A stretch of 64,000 nt of DNA from Petrosia ficiformis (taxonomy: Eukaryota; Porifera; Demospongiae; Haplosclerida; Petrosiidae). Every line of letters begins with the position of its first letter. Position 1 is the stretch's first letter. The position numbers and the translations under genes were made by a program. The stretch covers positions 38,443,200 through 38,507,199 of the forward strand of contig OX345636.1 of assembly GCA_947044365.1 (NCBI GenBank), given 5' to 3'. The notes below the pieces were generated by a model, which saw only the letters and a program-made list of their open reading frames with translations, made no database searches and had not been told where the DNA came from. Shown in pieces: positions 54,101 to 63,830 of this stretch.

Positions 54101-56228
54101 AACAACTTAGATTATTTAGAAAAGTGGAATAGGGAAAGAATAATCAGAAAAACAGATAGATGTAGATGAATACTACAAAATGTAGATCGACAACTTGTAT
54201 ATAATATTATTATTATAATAAATTATATACAAATGAGAGATGGGTACTGGGTAGATAGACAGACAGATAGACTAGTTAGTTAGATAGATAGACAGACAGA
54301 TAGACTAGTTAGTTAGATAGATAGACAGATAGATAGATAGATAGATAGAAAAAATAGAAAAATGAATAGATACATAGATTCATGTAAAAATGTACATACG
54401 TAGATACATAGATAGATACACAAAACACATAAATATATACAGTATATAGATATCAGGGTTGGGTCAAGCCCTGTAAAAATAGCTTAAGCACAAGCTCAAG
54501 CCCCTCAAATACATGTATGTCAAGCTCAAGCTCAAGCCCCTCAAATACATGTATGTCAAGCTCAAGCTCAAGCCCCTCAAATACATGTATGTCAAGCTCA
54601 AGCTCAAGCTCAAGCTCAAGCTCAAGCTCAAGCCCCAGCCCATCTAATTTGAATTGGACTTAAGTTTAAACTCAAGCCCTTGGTTATAAAAGGCTTAAAT
54701 CTGGGTTCAAGCCTTTTCTTTTGACAATTGGCATCACAATTAGATCTCATGAACACACAATTGTTCAAATCTTGAGTCACTTAGGCGACATCTGTCCGGT
54801 CGATAAATTTTACCGGTTATGCTGAACAATCTTTCGACTGCTGCTGATGACGCTGGTATGGTATTTCTTATTAACTGAAAGAAATTTTATGAACTCAATA
54901 TGGGCTTAAGTACAAGCCCAGTAATTAGCACTTGAGCTTGTAAACAAAAAGGGCTTCAAGCCCTTTCAAACTCTTGATAAAACTGGGCTTAAGCTCAAAA
55001 AGGCTTAAGCTTCAAAGGGCTTGACCCATCCCTGATAGACATTAGAATTAGATAGATGTAAATATTCAGGAGATGAAGCAGGATACACTCATACACTGTA
55101 CCTTCACATGTTCTACCGTCTGGTTGCAATATGAATCCATCATGACAGTAACAGAGGAATGAGCCCTCTGTGTTATTACAAAGAAGTTGACAGTCATGTC
55201 TATTAGTAGTACATTCATCAATATCTACAAGTGTATTACATAGAAGAAAGACATATTATACAAACTAAAGATTGCAATGGATGTTAATCATAGACACAAT
55301 AATACATGTAGTATCAGGTAATTGTTTTGTTAGAGAGGGAAAGGAATTGATCATGTGAAGTACATGTACACTGCTCCTGGGGGGGGTGCTCCCTCAGGAA
55401 GTTTCAAAGGCTTGTAGCTGAGATGTTGTTGCAGGTTGAAATAAATTTGGTCTGAAATCCAGATGTAAAACTCAAGTGGGGGTATATTCCAGGGTCCCCC
55501 CAACCCTCCTGGAATGTTTATACACCTTACTTAATCCTTATATTATATCAATTAACATTACAATAATCTCACCATTTAAATGTATTTACCTACATTCACT
55601 AATACTGAAGACAGAAAAATGATTAGGCATATAAATCAGATGTATGATATTATTGCTAGTCCTTCTAATCACACATTATTACGCTTCCTAAAATGGGACG
55701 GTATTAACGAAAATTGATTTTTACATTTCAAGGAAACACAGCTATTTTGCATGACTATGGTATCCAGGAAGATGGCATCTTAGATACCAAATTTCAGTTG
55801 CTTCTAATACAATGTTCATGTACAGAATTTAAAAAATAGTGAGTGTTTACAATGTAAGTATAATAATTTGAGCGGAAAAATTGCTTCCTCTAAATGGAAA
55901 TACAGTCACACGTACATGTAATTGCCATCTATGACATCAGATTGAAACATCCTACATGTATATACAAGTACATTCTGGATATGGGGTTGATATTGGATGT
56001 ATTTAGAGATGCTATCTCCTATGCAAATCATTTTGTTTAATGAATAGTTTACATGTGTACCTGAACAAGTTATTCCATCCTCATTCAATTCAAAACCAGA
56101 GTTACAATCACACATGAAATCTCCCGGAATGTTTATACACCTTTGCTCACAAATGTTCAATGTAATATTAGCACACTCATCAATATCTACAAAATGAATA
56201 ATAATCACATATTGTTATAATAGGTGTG

Positions 56229-56265
<37 letters not shown>

Positions 56266-59200
56266 GGTTAAGTATGCGAGTAGTCCAACAATTTTCCTTA
56301 ACTATAGTCTGTTCAAATTCATTATGTCCTCAAAATTATGATGTGATGACTTTATATAGTTTAATGTCATAAGGTTAATACATGATTATGCTGTAACTCA
56401 ATAATGAACCAATGGATTGAAATTTGACATACACAAAGAAGAACGGGAGGGATTATTATATAAAAATGGTGCAGGAAAAAAGATTGTTAGTCATTCCAAA
56501 CTAAAGTTATGAACATTTTTCTGAGGTCATGGTGAACCTTTAATTTAAATCATATAATCTGTATATTGATCATTAATTCATTATTAATACTGTACCTGAG
56601 CATTTAGATCCATCTCCAACAAATCCAGTGGGACAAGGAGGACATTCTGCTCCAACACCAGGTGCAGGTATATCTGTACATGGGGCATCATTGAAACAAG
56701 ACACTTCAGAACAACCATCAACATCATCTGTACAGAACTGTCCTTCCCATGCTATATGAATTGAAAAAAAATGAATCATTACTAATTACACTGTATGGAT
56801 TTGTGAATTTAAAATTGAAGAGGTGAGATTCTCGTTGTACATGTAGGTTAAACATGACATACATGTACTCAAAATATTTGATACCAAGGTACACAGAGAA
56901 CTATACAGACACTAGTGCTGGGCGATATTACAATTTTTATATCGATATACGATATGGACAAAATATCATAATATATCGATATATTGCGAACTCTTGACAT
57001 TACAGGTTGGAAAGAGCACATGATAATATTATTATTGTTGTTACATTCAAAAAATTAATAAGTTCTTGGCCAAAAACACCCCAACATATTGATTGACCTT
57101 TGTTGGTTTCAGGGAACTGGGTGTCTCAGACACGATGAATGCTGATGTGCTAAAAACTCTCTCTGAGGCAGAACTTGAAGACCAGATACACAAATACTCG
57201 ATGAATCTACACATTGTTAACTTCCACGTGTGTAATTGTGCATGCACATACGTACCTCAAATATTCAATTATAGGAAAGGTCGATATATTGATAATTACT
57301 GTAATTATATTGATTCTTTGCTAATATCGAAATTTATCGATATATCAATTAATATATTGCCCAGCACTAACAGACACTATCCAATATTTGAATTTGGATT
57401 ATCCGAGTGATGTCCAGTATTGCTATCACCAGTCCTATGACTACTCAGGACTGTCCTGTTCTATATCCAATTCACTACAGGTAACCTTGTATCTGGAGGA
57501 TCCTTCCATGGAAGTACTGGGACAGTACAAGGGATATCCTTTGAACAATGTATTAGGGTAACCATGTGTCCGGAAGATCCTTTAAAGGAAGTACTAAGAC
57601 AGTACAAGGGACATCCCTTCAACTATCTATTAGGGTAACCATGTGTCTGGAGGATCCTTTAAAGGAATTCTCAGTCTAGGACATCCCTTCAACAAAGCTA
57701 TATAGTATCCCGAGGATCTTTGAAGAGATTCTGAGGACATACACTTGATCATTATACTAAAGTGACCAAAGCCACTGACTGTAATAGACGTCGGGAGTTT
57801 ACAATATTTTGACAATATGGTGCACCAATTCAGAGTAAATATATATTTGTGAGGAAAATGATGAAGAGTAAACAATATACAGAAGTGTTATGCAACCCTT
57901 TTGATCATTGTAGAGTTTATTTGTTACAATGATGCCTGCCACTTAAAAAGATTTGCTAACAACCCCAAAAGAGTTGAATTAACCGAACAAACGAAACAGC
58001 TGGCATTTTGAAAATAATTGTGGACATAATGCACATGAGGGGGTATACTGATTCATGGTGTAAAGAAAACTGCGATATACACAAATTTCCACAACTTGAG
58101 AAGATAAAATTTCCTGATGATTAAAACGTCTAAAGTATGTGTAAGGTACATTTCCTACTATATTACAGGTTGATACTGAAGTTTGTGAACAGGTGTTCTT
58201 ATGGCTTTCGAAATATAAGCGCATCACACAGAAAATGAATCAGCACACATTTATGTTTTTTTTGTTGTATCTGTGTGATGTTCACAACATACATGAGGAA
58301 AAAAACTAGTATTGTTTATGATTATATAGTTACTACATGTACATCCAAAATGCTCCATAGGAAATACAGAAGATATCAACAGATTGAACTAAGCAGATTC
58401 CAAGGGCATATGCCTATAGTCCTATACATCCATTAGGGACTGAAGGATTGAATCAACAACTGGAACGGAGGGCTGGGTTACATTTCACTCATGGGATCCT
58501 CCGGACAGTATTCCATCATGTGGAACTCTGTCCAGGGATTATACTGTGACATAACTCATGGGATCCTCTGGACTGTATTCTGTCATGCTCTGTGACATAA
58601 CTCATGGGATCCTCTGGACAGTATTCCATCATGTGGAACTCTGTCCAGGGATCATACTGTGACATAACTCATGGGATCCTCCGGACTGTATTGTATCATG
58701 CTCTGTGACATAACTCATGGGATCCTCCAGACAGTATTCCATCATGTGGAACTCTGTCCAGGGATTATACTGTGACATAACTCATGGGATCCTCCGGACT
58801 GTATTGTATCATGCTCTGTGACATAACTCATAGGATCCTCCAGACAGTATTCCATCATGTGGAACTCTGTCCAGGGATTATACTGTGACATAACTCATGG
58901 GATCCTTCGGACTGTATTGTATCATGCTCTGTGACATAACTCATAGGATCCTCCGGACAGTATTCCATCATGTGGAACTCTGTCCAGGGATTATACTGTG
59001 ACATAACTCATGGGATCCTCCGGACTGTATTCTGTCATGCTCTGTGACATACATGTAACTCATGGGATCCTCCGGACAGTATTCCATCATGTGGAACTCT
59101 GTCCAGGGATTATACTGTGACATAACTCATGGGATCCTCCGGACTGTATTGTATCATGCTCTGTGACATAACTCATAGGATCCTCCGGACAGTATTCCAT

Positions 59201-62200
59201 CATGTGGAACTCTGTCCAGGAATTATACTGTAACATAACTCATGGGATCCTCCGGACAGTATTCCATCAATCCTCACATGCACAAAGGATAGTCAGGAGT
59301 ACCTGAGACAAATGCTGGCAATACTGGACATGAATGGATTATCCCGCTATGGTTCTAAGCCTTCAACCCAACCTAAAAAGGACTGCAGTATAATAATTAG
59401 TATGTATATGTACCTTCTGGACATATACAGTTCATAATAAGTGGATTAGCTGATGGAGTAGTTCCTTCAGTAGTGCAGCTACCACCATTTTCACAACCAC
59501 AGATCTCAACCTGAAAATTTAATATGTACATGTATAATAATTTTAGTACTGAAACATAATATATATAGTACAATTATAATCACATGCAGTTCGTCAACCA
59601 CTGAGCTACCAATACATCTAACAAATGAAGATCATTTGTACAATACATTCATGATTTTTGTTCATCCACTATAATCGTACTCTAGCCAAGGTTTTGTCCA
59701 GCTAGCCATAAGATTGACTAAAATCTGTGACATCATAATAATGTGCAATGGCCACGTTGTTTAATTTTGGCTTTACAAGCTGTAACTTTATTACTAGTAG
59801 CACATGGAACGAAGACTAGAGCGACTAATCAAGCTCAGTATTTACATGTAGTAGTGACTCTAGTGAGAGTGAAATCGACGCACAAAAAATTCCACCGAAA
59901 AGGAAGCCAAAAAGACAAAAATAATGTGAAATAATCTTTGCTTTGCTACACTTTGTTTAATGAAGAATAAAGGAGCATTTGTATGATTGTCGTTGCATCC
60001 TTCTCAGTTGATTTCATCTCAGTAAACAGCTATTTTTTTAGTGATAATTAATTCAAAAAAAAATAGAATTGATCAAAGACACCAGACATCCTTTTGCTCT
60101 TTAAAGAGAGTGGACAAACTAAAAGTTAACATGTAACCTCTTAATCCAATAAGCATGTTATTAAGTGACCCTGATTAAGTAGTCGTCAGGTAGAGTAATA
60201 TTCATAGAATTATTAAGCTTTACAGTTCATTAACATAAAAACATGTAATGCATTGTAAAGAATGATATATGTAAACTAGGGCTGGAAAGGATACCCGATT
60301 ATCCGGATAATTATTCACGAACTAAAATATCCGGATCTGTTTCTTTGTATCCGGGTACTCGTTTAATATTTGCACATACACAGAAACCAAACACGTGAAA
60401 TCAAAATTGCAATAAAATGGCAGTTGATAAGAGTCTTTCTTTCCAGGCTATTAGAGAGTAGAACGATCTGTAAACAGACCAATGCTGCTTGTATAAACAT
60501 ATCTATTGCAGTTGATTACAGCAAAAAGGTGAGGTAATACTGTATATTTTAGTGCAAACAAATCACGAATTTTTATAGCAATTATCTGGGTACCCGACCG
60601 TTATAATGAACAAATATCCGGATAGTGAAAGCAGGCTCCGTTCCAACCAGGGTGGCAGATAACGGTGCACAAGTACACAAAAATGCACCAAATGAGACAT
60701 TACGAGCACCTATTCCATCAATTTTTAGTGTAGCAGTGAGCTTTCATGTGCACCATGTTTAATGATTGATTATTGATTAAACCACACCTAAACACACCCA
60801 CTTGGCACGTTTTTCAATGGCCACGTTGTTTAATTTTGGCTTTACAAGCTGTAACTTTACTACTAGTAGCACACGGAACGAAGACCAGAGCGACTAATCA
60901 AGCTCAGTATTTAGTAGTGACTCTAGTGAAAGTGAAATTGATGCACAAAAAATTCCACCGAAAAAGGAGCCAAAAAGACAGTTCCAGAAAAAGTGGATCA
61001 ATCGATGGCCAAAGGTCCACTATGATGACAGTGAAGGAGTTATGTTTTGTTCAATTTGCAGAGAGGTCAATAAAGCATGATGAATATGAAAACTTAAAAA
61101 TAACGTATACATTCTTCTGTTAATTTTTTTAATTTTTTGACTTCAGTTTTTTCTAAAATAATAACAAAATACAAAGAATTGTATGTACAGTGCATGCACA
61201 GTGACCATAACTTATGCTCACCAAAGATAATTTTGTTTGTCTGCCACCCTGGTTCCAACCCTATTATAAACCTTTACATGTAGTGCATACTATTTGACAT
61301 TTATGGTGGATTCGATTAAAGTTTAACAGGCTATAAGTTCTTAATGAGTGTGTATTTTAAGATTGAAAATGCAATTAGGTGACTAAAATGTGATGATTTC
61401 CCGAGTGTCACATGATATGCACTAATTACATTTAAAATTTATGCAATACAAACATACCTGAGGTTGTATAGTACTGGAAGCTCCTGATGAATCGTTAGCA
61501 ACAATTGAAAATGTGAAATTCACCACTTCAGTTATAGTAACAGTGAATATGTATTCACTATTTATTCCTGTAAACATATACCCATCAGGCAGTGTACCTA
61601 TATCAGCCATTATCATGACAATGAATGTCTCGTTCACATCAGGATCGGTAACATTGACTGTGTATGTAGATATTTCATCTATTGTGATTCTGAATGTATC
61701 AGGACCTTGTATCATTGGAGGGAAGTTGGCTATTTGATAGAGAAAGTGGAGAAGACAAGATGAAGGAGAAGATGGATATGGAGCAAGACAGTTTGCATAC
61801 ATGTACATGCAGTTACATTGTATATATTAGAAAAACAAACAAGATAAAACATGTACATGTACATGTACATGTATATAGAGAAAAATGTATCCCTACATTG
61901 TAGATTGTACATGTATGTCTGCTTTGTGGCGTTCTTCATTCAGTAATCATGGCTGAATTTATCATGCCTGAAACATAACAGCGTATTATCTACTCTCCTT
62001 ACCTTTTCAAGAACCTTATATTTCAGGTAGAATAGCTACCTATTAGTTCCAGTTTCTACGTAAGTTACAAGCAGCTTTCTTTCTCTTAGTCTGTATGTAC
62101 ATGTAAAGGTTGAGCGCGCATTCTTTTACATAGCATGCACATCAATTGATCGAGCTAGCTCCCCAGAATGACGCAACTTCCTTAACTACACACAAATGTA

Positions 62201-63324
62201 CACAATGCATACTCACACAAGTGACACAAACATAATTAATATACATGTACATGTAGTTCGAACCCATGGGAAAGCAATTATAGGGATAGCCATAAAAAAT
62301 AAAAGTATAATTCTCATGCATAATAATAAAGCTAACCTATAATTTCCTGATCATCATTATTTTGATTATTAGTACTAGCAGTGTTTTGAGCAAGTGCTTC
62401 ATTACTGGTTTGGGTGAAATCAAATAGACACTCAAGATTCTCATCACCTCCACATACTTCAATAGCATCTGCTAGTGTTTCAGGTGGAATTTCATCCAGA
62501 AATATTGGCATGTGGTTAGGATCTGAGAATGTACTTACACTTTCACCAACCTCATAGAAGAACAAAGATTCCTCTTGTGTAATTTGCCCTGATAATTAGG
62601 AAGATACAGACATAATATTGATACGTAAAGAAAGCAAACAGTTTTACTAGAATTTTAAAATTTCTAAACAGACTAGTTACAAGTAAGATCCTACTTAGGA
62701 TTTCATACAAGGTTTTAGTTAGGCCGAAAAGCCTAATCAGTAGTATCACCTTATTTAAATACTGTACATAAAATCATATGAGCATATAAATTTGCAAATC
62801 TGTAGTGTTTGTGTATTAAAATATTAAAATGCAAATGATTATTTTGAGGAGGGGGAAAGATCCCCATGATTATCTTCTGTTTGTAGTATGTATAATCACT
62901 ACATTGTTAATTATTATTTACGCACATTTTTCTATTATCTTCAATTGGCAATTCTACTAATCACTCTCATTAACTCACATGTTTGTCCAAGTACATGTTT
63001 CTCTCTATCAGGAATATTATCAGATGCAATTGTTCCATTTCTGTACATCAAATCATTTGTATCATCACCATCAAAATTTCCCAAAAGTCCTGTCACTGTT
63101 CCCCTAAATTCTTCTGGTATTTTGAGCAAAGCTGATAGTGTTCCTTCTCTAAGTGACACCTCAAGTGTTATTGTGCTCTGAAATGATGCCAAAATTGTGT
63201 CTTCAGCAGTCCTCTCTAACATCACAGAATCATTCATGTAAGTATCGTTAACTGAAATGAGTATGCCTGTTATATCTTCTCCATTTATCCTCACTAGTAA
63301 CTCTTCATTGGGATCAATCTCGAC
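44387..63324 (-). CDS. VWD / EGF-repeat transmembrane protein gene 3, MUC4/SUSD2-like (5' end beyond window)
   Basis: Sixteen exons with agreeing phases give 856 residues plus a stop; the N-terminus is off the right edge. Order from the N-terminal side: von Willebrand type D (VWD) domain (62979-63324, 62337-62588), a cadherin-like region (61458-61729), an EGF-like segment (59414-59510, 56596-56751), five further EGF-like exons (56061 down to 50041), a Pro-rich linker plus juxtamembrane module (49072 to 46164), the membrane span (45306-45508) and a cytoplasmic tail with a poly-Asp run. VWD followed by a Cys-containing segment and EGFs before a membrane span is the plan of MUC4/SUSD2-type proteins, which act in adhesion and barrier roles. 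The sponge function is unknown. The splice site between 48552-48669 and 46164-46288 is the least certain. Confidence 0.85.
45306..45508 (-). CDS. Gene 3 membrane-span exon
   Basis: It encodes [18 protein letters not shown], a Pro-rich linker ([17 protein letters not shown]), then the span [18 protein letters not shown] ending LACCIW. It starts in phase 0 and ends in phase 2, the same as the membrane-span exon of gene 2 (8272-8453). The Cys pair at the inner edge could be palmitoylated; this is inference. Confidence 0.85.
46164..49157 (-). CDS. Gene 3 Pro-rich linker and juxtamembrane module (three exons)
   Basis: Exons 49072-49157 ([16 protein letters not shown], then [10 protein letters not shown]), 48552-48669 ([20 protein letters not shown], then C...C) and 46164-46288 ([24 protein letters not shown], ending AVLDAVE). 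The layout matches gene 2 exons 9430-10403 (end), 8921-9033 and 8551-8692. The middle junction needs the donor inside GTGA/GTAAAAG and the acceptor at ACAAG/CTACA to keep frame. The alternative pair (ATT/GTGAGT with TTTAG/ACAAG) breaks it. Confidence 0.72.
46389..47077. mobile_element. Inverted-repeat element with a small basic reading frame
   Basis: The left end CAGGAGCGCATGAATCCC pairs with the right end GGGATTCATGCACTCCTG at 17 of 18 positions. A second pair, AAGGAGCGTACAAC with GTTGTACGCTCCTT, lies just inside. A minus-strand frame at 46747-46938 ([20 protein letters not shown], later [18 protein letters not shown]) encodes 63 residues with basic clusters but no recognised domain. No clear target duplication. 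It sits in a gene 3 intron. Confidence 0.7.
47530..48274. mobile_element. hAT-type non-autonomous element, interrupted by a second one
   Basis: Ends TAGGGCTGGGAATCG and CATCCCAGCCCTA are inverted, and both sides carry the exact 8-bp duplication ATTGATAG (47522-47529 and 48275-48282). The interior is rich in ATCGAT motifs and non-coding. Another element is nested at 47700-48127. Confidence 0.87.
47700..48127. mobile_element. Nested hAT-type non-autonomous element (428 bp)
   Basis: Ends TAGGGGTGGACGGTAT and ATATCGTCCACCCCTA are inverted, with the exact 8-bp duplication CATTATTT at 47692-47699 and 48128-48135. It inserted into the older element 47530-48274. Interior non-coding. Confidence 0.87.
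48766..48957. repeat. 38-bp minisatellite, about 4.7 copies
   Basis: The unit AAATACAGTTAGATAGACAT followed by GTAGATAAATATACGTGT repeats without unique spacers in a gene 3 intron. Copies are nearly identical. Confidence 0.88.
50041..50181 (-). CDS. Gene 3 EGF-like exon (membrane-proximal)
   Basis: Phase 1-1 exon: [38 protein letters not shown]. It has six Cys in EGF order but no DxDE calcium motif at its start. It is followed after splicing by the Pro-rich linker. A hydrophobic VIII follows the last Cys. Confidence 0.82.
50851..50962. repeat. Hairpin element (TTATAACAC arms)
   Basis: Left arm TTATAACACGCCTACTCGTG then CTAT and TTATAATCAC; right arm GTGATTATAAATCTGATATA then GCACTC and GTGTTATAA. 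The arms pair with small bulges. The arm core is shared with 52306-52413, but the tips and loop differ. Confidence 0.7.
51012..52195. mobile_element. Tc1/mariner-type inverted-repeat element (1.18 kb), non-coding
   Basis: Ends CAGTACACATCAGATGCAAC, then TTAAGAG, and the exact complement at the right, flanked by TA on both sides (51010-51011 and 52196-52197). Subterminal regions carry clusters of ACGCGT (about 51053, 51074, 51095, 51139 on the left; 52115, 52136, 52159 on the right). No transposase frame was recognised inside. Confidence 0.82.
52306..52413. repeat. Hairpin element (GTTATGTCATGCC arms)
   Basis: The left arm GTTATGTCATGCCCAC, then ATATCAGGCTTATAAT, pairs with the right arm ATTATAAACCTGATAT, then GTGGCATGACATAAC. 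It shares the inner arm GATTATAAACCTGATATAGC with 50851-50962 (one base differs), while the outer arm sequence is different but still self-complementary. Confidence 0.72.
52590..52715 (-). CDS. Gene 3 calcium-binding EGF exon
   Basis: Phase 1-1 exon beginning [17 protein letters not shown], then [17 protein letters not shown], ending FTCEG. The DIDEC start and the xCxxGFxL pattern are those of calcium-binding EGF domains. Confidence 0.87.
52795..52830 (-). pseudogene. Possible EGF exon remnant
   Basis: Short sequence reading DVDECVC on the minus strand after an AG, then a CA-repeat. It resembles the first residues of the calcium-binding EGF exons on either side, but nothing of the rest survives. 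It could be chance. Confidence 0.3.
53083..53730. mobile_element. Tc1/mariner-type non-autonomous element (648 bp)
   Basis: The left end CAGTATATGTCAAAAAAAAC, then TTTACGTTT and GTAGTACGAC, and the right end with the complementary GTCGTACTAC, AAACGTAAAG and CATATACTG. TA flanks both sides (53081-53082, 53731-53732). The interior contains no recognised frame. Confidence 0.82.
53929..54078 (-). CDS. Gene 3 EGF-like exon (longer loop)
   Basis: Phase 1-1 exon: [17 protein letters not shown], a longer insert ([15 protein letters not shown]), [17 protein letters not shown]. It has six Cys in EGF order. The second loop is extended compared with the neighbouring EGFs. Confidence 0.85.
54454..55034. 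mobile_element. hAT-type element with transposase remnant and internal repeats
   Basis: Ends CAGGGTTGGGTCAAGCCCT and AGGGCTTGACCCATCCCTG are inverted, flanked by ATAGATAT / ATAGACAT (7 of 8). Inside are a short-period AAGCTC array and about three 36-bp units containing CCCCTCAAATACATGTATGT. The minus strand 54760-54880 reads [20 protein letters not shown], then RPDRCRLSD, the C-terminal dimerisation motif of hAT transposases. Confidence 0.85.
55102..55224 (-). CDS. Gene 3 calcium-binding EGF exon
   Basis: Phase 1-1 exon: [33 protein letters not shown], ending RTCEG. A typical calcium-binding EGF signature. Confidence 0.87.
56061..56186 (-). CDS. Gene 3 calcium-binding EGF exon
   Basis: Phase 1-1 exon: [34 protein letters not shown], ending ITCSG. 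A (TG)n run at about 56230-56262 lies in the intron just upstream. Confidence 0.87.
56596..56751 (-). CDS. Gene 3 EGF-like exon with split start
   Basis: Phase 1-1 exon: [48 protein letters not shown]. Its first Cys completes the EGF-like unit begun in exon 59414-59510 (ICPEG, then WEGQFC), so this exon spans two EGF-like modules. Confidence 0.83.
56913..57369. mobile_element. hAT-type element with transposase C-terminal remnant
   Basis: Ends TAGTGCTGGGCGATAT and ATATTGCCCAGCACTA are inverted, with the exact 8-bp duplication ACAGACAC (56905-56912 and 57370-57377). The minus strand at 57047-57190 reads [20 protein letters not shown], then SLKPTKVN, then VFLAKNL. This is the hAT C-terminal dimerisation region. 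It is a deletion derivative of a larger element. Confidence 0.9.
57481..57700. repeat. Short tandem repeat, ~85-100 bp unit, about 2.5 copies
   Basis: Repeated stretches GGTAACCATGTGTC, GGATCCTTTAAAGGAA and ACATCCCTTCAAC. The copies are diverged. The context is a gene 3 intron, non-coding. Confidence 0.7.
58480..59275. repeat. Tandem array, ~115-bp unit, about seven copies
   Basis: Units contain GGAACTCTGTCCAGGGATTA, CTGTGACATAACTCATGGGA, TCCTCCGGACTGTATT and TCATGCTCTGTGACATAACT. The half-units resemble each other (both contain CTGTGACATAACTCATGGGA followed by TCCTC), so the array arose from a shorter ancestral repeat. It occupies the intron before exon 59414-59510. Confidence 0.88.
59414..59510 (-). 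CDS. Gene 3 EGF-like exon, first part
   Basis: Starts in phase 0 and ends in phase 1: [20 protein letters not shown], then [12 protein letters not shown]. The CxNGGSC and CxCPEG motifs are those of a non-calcium EGF. The final Cys is supplied by exon 56596-56751 (WEGQFC). Confidence 0.83.
59751..59930 (+). pseudogene. hAT-related N-terminal transposase fragment
   Basis: Plus-strand copy of the sequence at 60817-60980, starting ATGGCCACGTTGTTTAAT. It reads [14 protein letters not shown], a stop-containing stretch, then [17 protein letters not shown] and stops. It lacks the zinc-binding part found in the other copy. No terminal repeats were recognised around it. Confidence 0.6.
60648..61251. 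mobile_element. Nested hAT-type element (604 bp) with transposase N-terminal part
   Basis: Ends CAGGGTGGCAGA and TCTGCCACCCTG are perfect 12-bp inverted repeats, flanked by the exact 8-bp duplication GTTCCAAC (60640-60647, 61252-61259). It carries the plus-strand frame 60817-61080. Confidence 0.9.
60817..61080 (+). pseudogene. hAT transposase N-terminal zinc-finger fragment
   Basis: Frame from ATG at 60817: [19 protein letters not shown], a stop codon, then [51 protein letters not shown] and a stop. The FQxxW...Y...GVMFCxxC pattern is the start of a TTF/BED-like zinc finger seen in hAT transposases and ZNF862/KIAA1586-like proteins. Only the N-terminus remains. Confidence 0.68.
61458..61729 (-). 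CDS. Gene 3 cadherin-like / Ig-fold region
   Basis: Single exon of about 90 residues: [47 protein letters not shown] and [18 protein letters not shown]. The pattern of alternating hydrophobic strands with DPD and ANDSSG is that of a cadherin-like or putative-Ig fold as found after VWD in MUC4-like invertebrate proteins. The exact family cannot be fixed from sequence alone. Confidence 0.7.
61925..62300. repeat. Interspersed repeat, uninterrupted copy of 16490-17170
   Basis: Matches in order: CAGTAATCATGGCTGA, ATTTCAGGTAGAATAGCTA, TTAGTTCCAGTTTCTACGTA, GAATGACGCAACTTCC and CATGGGAAAGCAATTA. It lies in the intron between 61458-61729 and 62337-62588. It shows the pre-insertion state of the site occupied by the element at 16686-16971. 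Confidence 0.72.
62337..63324 (-). CDS. Gene 3 VWD domain and following Cys segment (two exons)
   Basis: Exon 62979-63324 encodes the VWD core: [71 protein letters not shown], ending HVLGQT. Exon 62337-62588 continues [17 protein letters not shown], then [18 protein letters not shown]. The [13 protein letters not shown] box and the W...SLFxYxxG...CLFD sequence are the signature of the VWD and post-VWD region in MUC4/SUSD2-like proteins. Confidence 0.87.
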
Positions 63325-63483
63325 CTAATATACAATATATGTTTTACTGCATTACATGACCAGAGTTTCTTTCAGGGGGAAGGGTGGGGTGGGGCACTCC
63401 CTTTGAGATTCAGTGGACTTATTAGCTTGACAAAAAGAAAATTTGAATCTTTCTTTAAAAGACAAAAGCATAATAAATAGCCA

Positions 63484-63830
63484 GTATTAGATCTAGAAGG
63501 CGTTTAGGCGTTGTTTTAGCGCCTACGTTTCAATATTGACGCCTACTTTGCACATTAAAGCTTAAGCTCTCTATGCAATGAAAAATGCAAAAACGCTAAA
63601 TTAAAAACAAACTATTATGGTATTATTATACACACGTGATTATGGCAAGTTTGGACAGTTGGCTGCTCCACACAGAGGAGACTAACAACACAGGTGATGA
63701 AACTGAATCAGATGAATCAGAGCCACAGCCCAGACAAGCAAAACGCAGGAGAATTGATTATGTTATGTTATGTTACTATTTCATTAATTTACAAAGAGAA
63801 GCCCACTATTAAATCTCCAGATCTAACACT
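63484..63830. mobile_element. Probable hAT-type element with N-terminal transposase-like frame
   Basis: Edges CAGTATTAGATCT and AGATCTAACACTG are inverted. The flanks TAAATAGC and ATAATAGC match at 6 of 8 bases. A plus-strand frame from 63642 reads MASLDSWLLHTEETNN, ETESDESEPQPRQAKRRR and soon stops. An acidic stretch followed by a basic cluster at the N-terminus is common in hAT transposases, but no catalytic part remains. Confidence 0.55.

Larger units (their letters stand above)
60277..61263. mobile_element. hAT-type element split by a second insertion
   Basis: Ends TAGGGCTGGAA and TTCCAACCCTA are inverted. The flanks ATGTAAAC and TTATAAAC match at 6 of 8 bases. The interior is rich in ATCCGGATA-type palindromes. 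It is interrupted at 60648-61251 by another element that duplicated its right-end sequence GTTCCAAC. Confidence 0.75.
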
